A stretch of 64,000 bases of DNA from positions 62,001 to 126,000 of the forward strand of contig JAUXYP010000001.1 of assembly GCA_030694265.1 (NCBI GenBank), read 5' to 3'. The notes beneath the pieces were generated by a model, which was not told the origin of the DNA, ran no database searches, and saw nothing but the letters and a program-made list of their open reading frames with translations. The translations under genes were made by a program, and so were the position numbers. Positions 37,302 to 46,888 of this stretch are shown here, piece by piece (within the stretch, counting starts at the first letter, position 1; every line of letters begins with the position of its first letter). Source of the DNA: Sulfuricurvum sp. (GTDB taxonomy: Bacteria; Campylobacterota; Campylobacteria; Campylobacterales; Sulfurimonadaceae).

Positions 37302-38614
37302 ATTCGCTTACCCTTAAACGCCGCGTTATTTCTTTGGCTATTCCGGCCGCACTCAAACAGCTTCTTGATATTGTCCAACTGCTTATTGATATGTTGATGG
37401 TGGGAACGCTGGGGATTGCTGCATTGGCGGCTGTGGGTTTGAGTATGCAATTTATGATGCTGATTCAAACTCTCATGGGGCTTTATGTGGTGGGTGGCAG
37501 TGCCGTAATTGCACGTTACATAGGAAGCGGTCGAGTCAAACGGGCGGGAAGTGTTGCCTATGTAACTCTTCTCATGGCGTTGTTCCTTTCGCTTATTATA
37601 ATGGCAATCGGTTATTACGGCTCGGAGCACTTTTTTCGTTTGATGGGTTCAGATGCTGAGGTTATCGAACTGGGAAGTCTCTATTTTGGCACGTTATCGC
37701 TGGGTATGATTTTGATTTTTATGGATACGTTGGCGTTTACGGTGTTAAGCGCTGCAGGGGACACGAAAAGTTCTCTCTATATCAAGATTTTTTCGGCCGC
37801 TTTACATGCGGGCTTAAACTATATGTTTATCTTCGGTCATGGCGGATTTGAAGCGATGGGGATTGTGGGGGCAGCGTATGCAACTTTGTGTGCCTATGGC
37901 TTTAGTTTATTGGTATACGGATGGTTGTTTTATCGGGCAAAAAAGATACGAGTGGTTCCCATTTTTCATTGGAGCGACGTTAAGCGGATTGTCACAATAG
38001 GGTTTCCGGCGGTGGCGGAGCGTTTTATCGGAATCAGTGCTTTTTTGATCTTTGTGTGGCTGATCGCTTCGTATGGAACCCAAGCGCTTGCGGGGTATCA
38101 GGTAGGGGCACGTATAGAGGCTTTTGCGTTTATGCCCGGATATGGATTTTCAGTTGCGGCGATGGTTTTGAGCGGTCAATATTTGGGAGCGAAGCAAAAA
38201 GAAAATGCGTATGCGGCAGGGTTGTTGAGTGTGAAAATTGCAGCCATTTTTATGGGAAGTGTTGGAATTGTTTTAGTGGTTTTCCCCCATTATCTAGCTC
38301 ACTTTTTTACCAATGATCCCCAAACGATCGAATCGGCGGCACTTTATCTACGTCTTGTAGGAGCCACTCAGATTCCGCTTGCAGTTACGTTTGTACTAAG
38401 CGGAGCACTGCGCGGTGCCGGAGCTACACGGTTGACGTTGCGTATCAGCACCACATCCATGTGGTGTTTTCGAATCTTACCTGCATGGTTAGTCGTTCAT
38501 TATGGAATGAGTATTATAGGAGTATACTTGGCCATGGCCGTCGAAACATTTATCAAAGGGATATGGTTTTACAGAGTGTATCGTCAACGAAAATGGTTGA
38601 GCGAAAAGATCTGA
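37298..38614 (+). CDS. MATE family efflux transporter
   Basis: A 438-residue protein with 12 hydrophobic segments in two pseudo-symmetric halves (about 1-215 and 230-438). KQLLDIVQLLIDMLMVGTLG at the N-terminus and SALRGAGATR in the second half are typical of the NorM/MATE group, which exports cationic compounds with Na+ or H+. The start is TTG, translationally coupled to the preceding small gene with no visible ribosome site of its own. Confidence 0.9.
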   Translation: MNSLTLKRRVISLAIPAALKQLLDIVQLLIDMLMVGTLGIAALAAVGLSMQFMMLIQTLMGLYVVGGSAVIARYIGSGRVKRAGSVAYVTLLMALFLSLIIMAIGYYGSEHFFRLMGSDAEVIELGSLYFGTLSLGMILIFMDTLAFTVLSAAGDTKSSLYIKIFSAALHAGLNYMFIFGHGGFEAMGIVGAAYATLCAYGFSLLVYGWLFYRAKKIRVVPIFHWSDVKRIVTIGFPAVAERFIGISAFLIFVWLIASYGTQALAGYQVGARIEAFAFMPGYGFSVAAMVLSGQYLGAKQKENAYAAGLLSVKIAAIFMGSVGIVLVVFPHYLAHFFTNDPQTIESAALYLRLVGATQIPLAVTFVLSGALRGAGATRLTLRISTTSMWCFRILPAWLVVHYGMSIIGVYLAMAVETFIKGIWFYRVYRQRKWLSEKI

Positions 38615-38620
38615 TTTTTC

Positions 38621-39022
38621 CTATATCATTTGCTGATATTGTTGCTCAATACTTTTGATTCGGTTACGATCCGGGACTTTACGTGACGCGATGTAGCCTA
38701 TAATTTCCCCAGCTTCGTCTTTTTTTGGGACAATATTAACAATAACCCAGTAAAACTTTCCGTCTTTTCGCAGATTTTTGACATAGCCTTCCCATATTTT
38801 CCCTTCTTGAATGATTTTCCACATCCCTTCAAAAGCCGCCTTTGGCATATCGGGATGACGCAGGATGCTATGGGGTTGGCCGATGACCTCTTCTTTGGAA
38901 TAGCCGCTCATCTCACTAAATTTTCGATTTACAAAAGTAATGATCCCTTTGGTATCGGTTTCGGATATTAGACTTCGTCCGTCAAAAAATACTTCCTCAT
39001 TAATTGGGGCAGGATGCTTCAT
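38621..39022 (-). CDS. orphan PAS-domain protein, CetB/Aer-like
   Basis: A 133-residue single PAS domain, clearly related to the product of 8747-9133 (shared RHPDMPKAAF-type and GYVKNLRKDGKFYWV-type segments). Unlike that gene it has no receptor next to it; it would need a partner elsewhere or could feed the CetA-like receptor too. A TACAAT box lies at 39061-39066 on the minus strand. FAD binding is likely by family but not proven. Confidence 0.8.
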   Translation of the reverse strand: MKHPAPINEEVFFDGRSLISETDTKGIITFVNRKFSEMSGYSKEEVIGQPHSILRHPDMPKAAFEGMWKIIQEGKIWEGYVKNLRKDGKFYWVIVNIVPKKDEAGEIIGYIASRKVPDRNRIKSIEQQYQQMI

Positions 39023-39119
39023 TCAAATATTTCCTAAACTTAAATTTATAACTGTCATTTATTGTATCTAATATATTAATAAAACAAAAGATAATTATTA
39101 AAACTTTTACGGCTTTAGA

Positions 39120-39125
39120 TATAAT
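39120..39125 (+). promoter_or_regulatory. -10 box of the MutS-like gene
   Basis: TATAAT lies 25 bases before the ATG at 39151, followed by an AAAGAGGGGG ribosome site. The close promoter shows that the short N-terminus of the protein is real and not an annotation artefact. Confidence 0.5.
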
Positions 39126-39150
39126 ATTTTTACTAAAGAGGGGGAGTGTG

Positions 39151-41010
39151 ATGGACGATTATTTAATGAACAAGCCACTGTGCAGTTTGTATATCACTGA
39201 AGATGCCAAGGGAATTTGTGCCGGTTTTGCTACCATGGGGGCATTTTGGATGAGTGGTTGGGTGTGCGAAATTGCCTCCGATTCTACTCACCCCTATGCA
39301 TCCATCGACAAAATTTTACATCTATTATTTGTTGCTTCTGCACAAAAAGTAATCATTGGTACGTCTTCATCAGCCCTTTATGAAACCCTCAAGCATCACT
39401 TTGAATCGTTTGAAGTTATTGTCACGTCTGCACATTTCACCTCTAATGAACAAAATGAACTTTTTGAAGCCGTTTTTCAGCTAGGCTCTCTTTTAAATCC
39501 TATAGAACATCTGAGTTTGGAACACAGTGCTAATGCTTCTATGGCTTTGTCTCTGCTATCGGAACATGTGCGTAACAGCAGTTTTATTCCTTGTAGTACT
39601 CCAACAGTTTTACGCATGGAAGGGTTGCTTCAAATGGGGAACAATCCACTCGAACAGTTGGAAATGGTATCCCATAATGAACGTGAATCCAGTATTGCGA
39701 AACTTTTTTTGAAGATGCGCACGGATGTGGGCAAAGAACTGGGACGCTTTCGTTTTGGACTGCCAATCGTTCATATCAATGAGCTTAATGAGCGATACGA
39801 TCGTATTGAAAAACTGCGGTCTCATTGTGATTTTTTGGATCAGGAGTTGGTCTTTTTAGGAGATATTGCGCGCTCTTGGGCAGTTATTCGTTTGCAAGTA
39901 TTATGGGATGAGAAATCAGAACATTTATGCATTGGATTGGAACGATTGGAAGCGGTAAACGAGTATTTGGAAAAGCACCATGTGGATATACCATTGATTG
40001 GGGCATCTGCAATTCGAGATTGGAGCGGTGAATTTCGAAATTATTATCATCGCCCACAATGGCTTAGAGAACAGAATGTTTTTATTGGTACTGTTTTGTC
40101 GTTTATAGCCCAGCTGGATGTTTCGGTGACTTCGGCATTGGTGGCAAAACGCTATGGTCTTAGTCGTCCGACACTGGTGAAAACGCGTCAGGATGAATCG
40201 TTTATGCAGGTGATGGGACTGCGTCATCTTTTGGTAGAAGTGCAGGGCAATGATTATGTTCCCAATGATATCGTGATGGGGAATCGGGATTATTTGGATG
40301 TGCCGTATCCTGATACGGTGATGCTTAACCCAAGAGTCCATGACGGTGCTGACATCAATGGAGTGTTATTGTATGGAATAAATTCCAGTGGGAAATCGTC
40401 ACTGATGAAAAGTATCGGAATTGCCGTTATTTTGGCGCAAGGAGGTTTTTTTATTCCTGCAAAAGCGATGAAATTTTCGCCCTTTGAAGCCCTTTTTACC
40501 CGTATTCTCTCACGCGATAATGTTGTTAAATCGCTCTCTACTTTTGGGGTTGAGATGTTGGAACTCAACAGTATTTTTCATAAAGTTACCCCCAAAACAT
40601 TGGTACTGGGTGATGAGATCAGCCATGGAACGGAAACTCTCTCTGCCGTAGCGATTGTTGCCAGTACCATTCTCCATCTTGCAGACAAAAAGTCTCTCTT
40701 TATCTTGACGACCCATTTGCATCAGCTCTCCATCGTTCAAGAAGTCACACGGCTTCGTAATGTGGTGAATCTGCATCTGAGTGTCCATTACGATGAGCAA
40801 AGCGACCGTTTGATCTATGATCGTGTGTTGCGTGCAGGACGAGGAAGTAGTGTGTATGGATTGGAGTTTGCCCAGTCATTGCATATGCATGAGGGCTTTT
40901 TGGCCAATGCTAAACGAATCAGAGAAAATTTGGCATCAGAATTTGATGGACTTGAACTCACGCGTCAGCTCAAATCTCCGAAGGCAAAATCAATGTACGT
41001 GAGATTATAA
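39151..41010 (+). CDS. MutS-family ATPase lacking mismatch-recognition and HNH domains
   Basis: A 619-residue protein. ATG 39151 is preferred to GTG 39148 because of the GAGGGGG spacing. The MutS core/lever region covers about 190-390 and the ABC ATPase about 400-580, with Walker A GINSSGKSS near 409, Walker B LVLGDEISHGTET and the TTHLHQL switch. The first 180 residues do not look like the MutS_I domain and no Phe-X-Glu mismatch motif is seen. There is no Smr domain as in MutS2. The ATPase resembles the MutS7 group (known from Campylobacterota, giant viruses and octocoral mitochondria), but that group normally ends in an HNH nuclease, absent here. Confidence 0.8.
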   Translation: MDDYLMNKPLCSLYITEDAKGICAGFATMGAFWMSGWVCEIASDSTHPYASIDKILHLLFVASAQKVIIGTSSSALYETLKHHFESFEVIVTSAHFTSNEQNELFEAVFQLGSLLNPIEHLSLEHSANASMALSLLSEHVRNSSFIPCSTPTVLRMEGLLQMGNNPLEQLEMVSHNERESSIAKLFLKMRTDVGKELGRFRFGLPIVHINELNERYDRIEKLRSHCDFLDQELVFLGDIARSWAVIRLQVLWDEKSEHLCIGLERLEAVNEYLEKHHVDIPLIGASAIRDWSGEFRNYYHRPQWLREQNVFIGTVLSFIAQLDVSVTSALVAKRYGLSRPTLVKTRQDESFMQVMGLRHLLVEVQGNDYVPNDIVMGNRDYLDVPYPDTVMLNPRVHDGADINGVLLYGINSSGKSSLMKSIGIAVILAQGGFFIPAKAMKFSPFEALFTRILSRDNVVKSLSTFGVEMLELNSIFHKVTPKTLVLGDEISHGTETLSAVAIVASTILHLADKKSLFILTTHLHQLSIVQEVTRLRNVVNLHLSVHYDEQSDRLIYDRVLRAGRGSSVYGLEFAQSLHMHEGFLANAKRIRENLASEFDGLELTRQLKSPKAKSMYVRL

Positions 41011-41042
41011 TTAGTGTTCATGATTATTATAGAGGAAACCAA

Positions 41043-42137
41043 TTGAACGTTATTGAACTTTTTAAACAATTTATTGAATCAAAAAGCCAGACTCCAGAGG
41101 ATGGCGGTATGCTTGATTTTATCGAAAACTATTTGACAGGATTTACTGCCATACGCATAGATACAAAAGGGGTTAAAAACCTCTTTGCCTATCGCCGTTT
41201 TAGCGAAGGTCCCCATTTGTGTTTTGCGGGTCACGTCGATGTTGTCCCTGCCGGAGATGGGTGGATCACCGATCCCTATACAGCCACTGAGATTGATGGA
41301 TACATCTACGGACGTGGTGCACAGGACATGAAAAGCGGTGTCAGTGCTTTTACCCAAGCACTCAAAGATGCCGAACATTTTAACGGTACGCTTTCAATCT
41401 TGCTTACCTCTGATGAAGAGGGACCTGCCAAGTTTGGAACGGTTGAAGTATTGGCGTATTTAAAAGAGCATAATCTATTGCCTGATGCCGTTGTGGTGGC
41501 TGAGCCTACGTGTGAGGCTACTTTTGGAGATGCGATCAAAGTAGGGCGACGCGGTTCAATAAACGGCGTCTTAGAACTTCACGGGAAACAAGGGCACGCC
41601 GCTTATCCCGAAAAAGCGGTCAACCCGATTCATCAGATTTCTGAGGTGCTTTCCAAAGTTGCCGGTGCCTTTTTGGATCAGGGGGATGAGTATTTTGCTC
41701 CGAGTCAGCTGGTGGTGACCGATATTCGCGCTGGGCTTGAAACGACCAATGTCTCTCCGGGGAAACTGAAGATGATGTTTAACGTCCGTAACTCAACGAA
41801 GACAGATAAAGCCGCTATCGAAGCATTTATCGCACAACACTTTACAGGACTTGATTATACACTGAACCTTGATCAGTCGGCATTGCCTTTCGTTACCGAT
41901 GCCAATACGCGCATTGTCAAGGTTCTTAGTGATTCGATTTTTGAGGTATGTAATGTCCTTCCAAAGCACTCAACGGCAGGGGGAACATCGGATGCACGTT
42001 TTGTCGCGACCTATGGAATTGACGTGATCGAATTTGGAGTCATCAATGATACGATCCATGCACCAAATGAACGAACATCCATTCGTGAAGTAGAACAATT
42101 GCAGCGTGTTTTCAGTCGTCTTATTGCGCAATTTTGA
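41043..42137 (+). CDS. dapE: succinyl-diaminopimelate desuccinylase
   Basis: A 364-residue M20-family dinuclear zinc hydrolase that makes LL-diaminopimelate for lysine and peptidoglycan. Metal ligands visible are H64 in AGHVDVVP, D95 in GAQDMKSG, E125/E126 in TSDEEGP, E154 in VAEPT and a late His in NDTIHAPNE. The dimerisation lid domain lies in the middle. The start is TTG after a GAGGAAA site. Confidence 0.94.
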   Translation: MNVIELFKQFIESKSQTPEDGGMLDFIENYLTGFTAIRIDTKGVKNLFAYRRFSEGPHLCFAGHVDVVPAGDGWITDPYTATEIDGYIYGRGAQDMKSGVSAFTQALKDAEHFNGTLSILLTSDEEGPAKFGTVEVLAYLKEHNLLPDAVVVAEPTCEATFGDAIKVGRRGSINGVLELHGKQGHAAYPEKAVNPIHQISEVLSKVAGAFLDQGDEYFAPSQLVVTDIRAGLETTNVSPGKLKMMFNVRNSTKTDKAAIEAFIAQHFTGLDYTLNLDQSALPFVTDANTRIVKVLSDSIFEVCNVLPKHSTAGGTSDARFVATYGIDVIEFGVINDTIHAPNERTSIREVEQLQRVFSRLIAQF

Positions 42138-42166
42138 TAGAATACAGATAAGAAAAAGGGTACATT

Positions 42167-42565
42167 ATGAAAAAGATATTTTTTTTACTAATGCTTAGTA
42201 TTAGCGTATTCGGTGCAGAGATTGCTTGGAATGCTTCGTATGATACGGCACTTGCAAAAGCCAAAAAAGAATCCAAGCCATTAATGGTAGTCATTACGAC
42301 TGAACAGTGTCGTTGGTGCCGTAAGCTTGAAGCTACAACTCTGCAAGACGAAGAGATCGTTTCGCGAATCAATACAAAGTTTCAAGCGGTCAATGTGACC
42401 AAAGATAAAAGTATTTATCCGAAAAATTTAACGGCAAAAATGGTTCCTATGAGCTATTTTATCGATCCATCAAACGGAAAAGTGCTTTACTCTATTCCTG
42501 GTTACTGGGGAAGTGAAGATTATAACTCGATTCTTGATGACGCACTGCGAAAATACAAAAAATAA
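42167..42565 (+). CDS. exported thioredoxin-fold protein with CxxC
   Basis: A 132-residue periplasmic protein: signal peptide (1-17), then a thioredoxin fold with C48-R-W-C51 and the cis-Pro segment KMVPMSYFID. It resembles the protein at 53592-54011 in sequence and layout (W-X-X-S/T-Y start, KPLMVV strand, CxxC), so the two are paralogues. A role in periplasmic disulfide or metal-thiol chemistry is likely but unproven. A TAGAAT box lies 23 bases upstream of ATG, at the dapE stop. Confidence 0.8.
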   Translation: MKKIFFLLMLSISVFGAEIAWNASYDTALAKAKKESKPLMVVITTEQCRWCRKLEATTLQDEEIVSRINTKFQAVNVTKDKSIYPKNLTAKMVPMSYFIDPSNGKVLYSIPGYWGSEDYNSILDDALRKYKK

Positions 42566-42574
42566 AGGATTCTC

Positions 42575-42949
42575 ATGATGACAATAGTACAAACTCCCGA
42601 TGCACCTGCGGCGATTGGGCCATATTCCCAAGCGATGATTGCAAACGGTATGGTATTTACCTCAGGTCAAATCGCCCTAACCCCTGATGGAGTGATGCTT
42701 ACCGGTGATGTAAAAGAACAATGCGCCCAAGTGTTATCCAATCTCAAAGCGGTTTTGGAAGCAGCAGGAAGCTCTATGAATAAAGTTGTAAAGACAACGA
42801 TTTTTCTCGATAATATGGACGATTTTGTAGCAGTTAATGAACTTTATGCAGCGGCTTTCGGTGATCATAAACCTGCACGTTCTACTGTCGCGGTTAAAAC
42901 ATTGCCTAAAAATGCATTGGTTGAGATTGACGCTATCGCGTTGGTTTAA
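42575..42949 (+). CDS. ridA: RidA family enamine/imine deaminase
   Basis: A 124-residue trimeric enzyme that hydrolyses reactive 2-aminoacrylate made by PLP enzymes. Family marks are [20 protein letters not shown], the N-D/E-rich middle, and the signature [20 protein letters not shown], whose Arg binds the substrate carboxylate. ATG ATG doublet start; either is possible. It ends in a 4-base overlap with the convergent efflux operon. Confidence 0.93.
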   Translation: MMTIVQTPDAPAAIGPYSQAMIANGMVFTSGQIALTPDGVMLTGDVKEQCAQVLSNLKAVLEAAGSSMNKVVKTTIFLDNMDDFVAVNELYAAAFGDHKPARSTVAVKTLPKNALVEIDAIALV

Positions 42950-44238
42950 TTCTTCATCAACACCTTCTCCTCATACACGCTCAACCCCCCTAGCAGCCAA
43001 AGGGTTGCTTTTTGGGTAAACAGATCACTTTTAAGTGTTGATTCTTTCGCCTTGCTTGCTGAGAGATCGGCAATGGAACGGCTAAGCTCATCGGCGCTGG
43101 CGAGTTTGTTGTCAAAGCGTCCTCGTGTAAGTTTGCTGTATTCTTCGGCAGCTTTGACTTCCATTTTTGTACTGTGTAACATACTCTCTAGTGTACTTAG
43201 TGTTTCGTAGGCGTTGTCTATTTCCATCGTCACTTTATTTTTGTAGTCTTCATAGGTCAGCTGTGCGGCGAGTTTCTGCGCTTGTGCGGCTTGTACAGCA
43301 TGGGAGTCGGACATGCCGTTAAACAGATTCCACGATGCGGTTGCTCCTGCGTAACTTTTGTTAGCATTGCTGTATCCATCACCGTTGAGTTCCAGCGTGT
43401 CTCCTTGGTGTTTAACTACACCTACTATCGCTATATTGGGATAGAATCGGCTTTTGGCGAGGGTTATGTCGCTGAGGGCCAGATTGAGTCCTTTTGCCAG
43501 CGCTTTTAGATCTTCACGTTCGGCTATAGCGATGTGTACCAATTCATCGCGCGCCGGGATCGAGAGTGACTCTGGAAATGAAGTTGCCTCTTTGATATCG
43601 CTGTGGGTTAGATAGGAGAGATGGGTGAGTGCTTGTTTCTTGTGGTTCATAGCCTGATTGAGCTGTGCATCAACGCTGTGTGTTTTTGCTTCGATGGCAT
43701 AAAGTTCGGAGGGAGCCAGAAGGCCATGGTCATAAAAACCTTTTGCCTTTGCATAGGCATCATCCATCGCTTTTTTAGCCTCCATATGAGCTTCTATAGT
43801 ACTGTCAGCACTGATAACAGTGCCATAAAGCTGTGTCGCATTCAAATACAGGTTTCGTTTGAGATCGGATACTGCGAGTCCTGCTTTTTCATGTTCTAGG
43901 CCTTCCTTATCATTGAGGGCACTGATTGAGAATCCACTAAAAAGAGGGTAGGTAATGCTGACAGCCCCCTCGGTATGGTTTTTTGTCCCCATAGGGGCGG
44001 TTTGCGCTGTTGGTGAATAGAAAGTGACAGTAGGAATCTCTTGAAAACGGATATAGGTGAGGGAGGCGTCGATGGTGGGGTAGTTTTTCCCCTCTGTCAT
44101 CTTGGCATGTTCAAAGGCCGCTTTTTGCAGTTGCTGTGCACTTTGAACGCTTAGTGAGGTATTGATACTTTTCATTACTTCCGGGTAGCTTTGCGCCCAT
44201 ATCAGTGTTGGCAGTATGAGGGAGATCCATTTTTTCAT
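42946..44238 (-). CDS. TolC-family outer-membrane efflux channel
   Basis: A 430-residue protein from the start chosen here, where ATG overlaps the MFS stop as ATGA and gives a signal peptide ([15 protein letters not shown]). The mature part shows two repeats of long helices with beta-barrel strands ([24 protein letters not shown]), the TolC plan. No lipobox, unlike the NodT-type channel of the same operon. It is the last gene of the operon and probably serves the EmrAB-like pair. Confidence 0.87.
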   Translation of the reverse strand: MKKWISLILPTLIWAQSYPEVMKSINTSLSVQSAQQLQKAAFEHAKMTEGKNYPTIDASLTYIRFQEIPTVTFYSPTAQTAPMGTKNHTEGAVSITYPLFSGFSISALNDKEGLEHEKAGLAVSDLKRNLYLNATQLYGTVISADSTIEAHMEAKKAMDDAYAKAKGFYDHGLLAPSELYAIEAKTHSVDAQLNQAMNHKKQALTHLSYLTHSDIKEATSFPESLSIPARDELVHIAIAEREDLKALAKGLNLALSDITLAKSRFYPNIAIVGVVKHQGDTLELNGDGYSNANKSYAGATASWNLFNGMSDSHAVQAAQAQKLAAQLTYEDYKNKVTMEIDNAYETLSTLESMLHSTKMEVKAAEEYSKLTRGRFDNKLASADELSRSIADLSASKAKESTLKSDLFTQKATLWLLGGLSVYEEKVLMKN

Positions 44239-45761
44239 GCGGTTTCCTTGGAGAGTTTGTAAGGGATAAAGAGTAAGAGAACAAAAACAGAGCCTAGCAA
44301 TCCCCAATATCCAGCATGGACAAAGGTGTTGTAAAATCCGTAGCTGTAGCTCATCAGGGCTTCATAGTTGCCAAATACGGCGCTCATTTGGTCGCCATTG
44401 ATCCCCATTTGTTCTTGCGCGTTGGCCAAAAATCCGCTGAGATATTGGGTATTTTGGAGTTCTTCCATACGGGTGAAGGAGAGATTTTTAAAATATTCCA
44501 TGTTATTTGTCGCCAATGCCGTGCCAAAACTCCCCCCGACAAACCGAAAATAGTCCATGAGTACAATTGCCAGTTCGCTTTTATGGGAAGGGGCATTTTG
44601 AAGCAATAAGACAGTGACAGGGGCGAAGAAGAGACCCATACCGATACCGAAGGGGATCGTCAAGATCATCGCTTGATGCAACGGGGTGTAATAGTTCAAT
44701 GATGGCAGTATGGTCATCGAGGTGATGACATAGACAATGGTCGCTGCTAGAAGGGTAATACGTGCTCCGATTTTATCCGCCAGAATTCCTGCGATAGGGG
44801 CACAAATACCGATGAAGAGGGCGAAGACGAATACGGCGATACCGGCATCAAACGTAGGGAGCATTTTGATGTGTTCATAATAGATAGGTAAGAGATAGAA
44901 ATACTGATACATCGAAAAACCAAGGACAAAGAAGTAGATCATGATCCCATTAACAAACGTGATGTTTTTAAAGAGGGAAAAATCGATCAAAGGCTCGTGA
45001 GAGTAGAGTTCGCTTAAGCCATACAGAGCAAAAGAGATCAGTGCCGCAAGCAAGAAAAATCCGATGAGTTGAGAATTAAACCATCCCAACTGTTGACCAC
45101 GGCTGAGCATTATGAGTAAAGAGATCGTAGCAATGCTCAAGAGCAAAAAGCTTAATACGTTGAATTTTACTTTGTCAAATGTCAGAGATTTTGGCAGGTG
45201 AATCCATCCGGCGATAAATAAAATAATTCCGATGGGGACATTGACATAAAAGACCATACGCCAGTCATAGTATTCGGTGAGGTATCCGCCCAATGTTGGA
45301 CCCACGGCAGGACCAAAACTCACACCTAGACCAAAAATCCCCATAGCAAGCCCCTGTTTTTCAGGAGCAAAATAGCTGAAGATCATGATATGCGCGGTCA
45401 CCATGATCAGCGCTTCCCCAAATCCTTGGATAACACGAAATAAGATCATCTGTTCCAAGGTAGCACTTAACCCACAAGCAAAAGAGGCGAGGGTAAACGT
45501 AGCGACACCCGTTAAAAAGACCCCCTTAGCACCGATGCGCTTGATGAGGTATTCGGTGGTCAGAAGGGCAATGGCGGCCGCAATCATGTAGCTGGTGATA
45601 ATCCACTGGGCACCGAACATATCGGTAGAGAGAGGACCTGTGAGTTTTGGGACGATGACATCCACGATGGTGGTGTCCAAAATGGCCATAAACGCACCCG
45701 TCATCACGATGATGGTGAAGATGGCACGTTCTTTGGGGCTAATATCCCAGGCTTGCTTCAT
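44235..45761 (-). CDS. emrB: MFS drug exporter, EmrB/DHA2 family (14 TM)
   Basis: A 508-residue inner-membrane antiporter with 14 hydrophobic segments. LDTTIVDVIVPKLTGPL in TM1 and GFGEALIMVTAHIMIFSYF (TM4 region), with the motif C-like GVSFGPAVGPTLGGYL in TM5, are hallmarks of EmrB/QacA drug:H+ antiporters. It starts directly after the HlyD-type adaptor, so the pair works as EmrAB. Confidence 0.92.
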   Translation of the reverse strand: MKQAWDISPKERAIFTIIVMTGAFMAILDTTIVDVIVPKLTGPLSTDMFGAQWIITSYMIAAAIALLTTEYLIKRIGAKGVFLTGVATFTLASFACGLSATLEQMILFRVIQGFGEALIMVTAHIMIFSYFAPEKQGLAMGIFGLGVSFGPAVGPTLGGYLTEYYDWRMVFYVNVPIGIILFIAGWIHLPKSLTFDKVKFNVLSFLLLSIATISLLIMLSRGQQLGWFNSQLIGFFLLAALISFALYGLSELYSHEPLIDFSLFKNITFVNGIMIYFFVLGFSMYQYFYLLPIYYEHIKMLPTFDAGIAVFVFALFIGICAPIAGILADKIGARITLLAATIVYVITSMTILPSLNYYTPLHQAMILTIPFGIGMGLFFAPVTVLLLQNAPSHKSELAIVLMDYFRFVGGSFGTALATNNMEYFKNLSFTRMEELQNTQYLSGFLANAQEQMGINGDQMSAVFGNYEALMSYSYGFYNTFVHAGYWGLLGSVFVLLLFIPYKLSKETA

Positions 45762-46877
45762 CTAATCTCTCGCGATGGCTACAGATGCCCCCATGCCTGC
45801 GCGCAGATCATGGATATTTTTTAGCTTTAGGCGGACGATAAAACGCTGGTCGAGCTTGGTGAATTCACCGCTGGCAATGTCTCTGGGAACGAGAGAAAAA
45901 GTGGAAGCGGAGGTAGCGGAAATCGATTCGACGTGCGCGTTGTATTGAGTGTTTGGAACGCCATCGGTATGGACTACTGCTTTGTTTCCAGCCTTGATCC
46001 CATGGAGCTCTTTTTCAGAGAGGAGCACCTCGACGTAGAGTGCTTTTGGATCCGTCAGGGCATAGATCGGGGAGCCTTGTTTGGAAATGCTGGGTGCATC
46101 TACAAATTTTTTGGCAATTACACCATCAAAAGGGGCATACAAACGAGTATAGCCTACTTTGTGCTCCAGATCTTCGAGTGATGATTCAAGTGCCTTTTTT
46201 TGTCCACGCATAGAGAGGATTTGTTGATCCAGTTCACTGGTTTGTTTTTCATTTAAGCTGCTCATTGCCATCGTATTTTTGGCTTTTGACTGTGTTGCAT
46301 TAAGGCTTGAGAGTTTTGCCTCCAAAGAAGCGCTCTCCTGTTGGGCAATGACACTTTGAAGATGAATGGCTTCATAGTCTGCGGCAGCTATCAAACGCTC
46401 TTTGAGCATAGCAGCATAACGACGTTCATCGAGCGAGAGTTTATTGGCACGTTCCTGCGCTGCTTTGATTTGGTGTTTGAGCGCGGTGGTTTCACTGCCT
46501 GTACTTTCCACGTCTTTGGAGGCGATAGAAGTTTGAAGGCTCAAAGTAGGGTTTAGACGATTACGCTGCAATATTAGGGCTTGGATTTGGGCATCCATGC
46601 TTTGAATACGGTGGTTGAGTTCCTCTTTGGCCGTTGTGAGGTCTATAGGATCAATGATCCCTAGTAACTCGCCCTTATTCACCGTTTCGTTTTCTTTTTT
46701 GAGCAAAGAAATAACGTTTCCGCTGATGTTAAAGGAGAGTGTCGCCAATCGGTCGCTTTTGATAAAAGCGGCATCGGTAACGGCATTTTGGGAGTGGTAA
46801 TAAAAATAGCGTATGCCTTGATAGAGAAAAAGGGCAATAAGACCCAAGATGACTAATGTTCCAATTTTTTTCCCCAT
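45762..46877 (-). CDS. emrA: membrane-fusion adaptor, EmrA/HlyD family
   Basis: A 371-residue bitopic protein: N-terminal membrane anchor (GTLVILGLIALFLYQGI), then a barrel-lipoyl half, a long coiled-coil hairpin (about 70-215) and the second lipoyl/barrel half (VGYTRLYAPFDGVIAKKFV). ATG at 46877 is preferred because an AAAAGGGG site lies just upstream; a GTG 24 bases earlier would overlap the preceding gene. It links EmrB to a TolC channel. Confidence 0.9.
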   Translation of the reverse strand: MGKKIGTLVILGLIALFLYQGIRYFYYHSQNAVTDAAFIKSDRLATLSFNISGNVISLLKKENETVNKGELLGIIDPIDLTTAKEELNHRIQSMDAQIQALILQRNRLNPTLSLQTSIASKDVESTGSETTALKHQIKAAQERANKLSLDERRYAAMLKERLIAAADYEAIHLQSVIAQQESASLEAKLSSLNATQSKAKNTMAMSSLNEKQTSELDQQILSMRGQKKALESSLEDLEHKVGYTRLYAPFDGVIAKKFVDAPSISKQGSPIYALTDPKALYVEVLLSEKELHGIKAGNKAVVHTDGVPNTQYNAHVESISATSASTFSLVPRDIASGEFTKLDQRFIVRLKLKNIHDLRAGMGASVAIARD

Positions 46878-46888
46878 AAGAACCCCTT

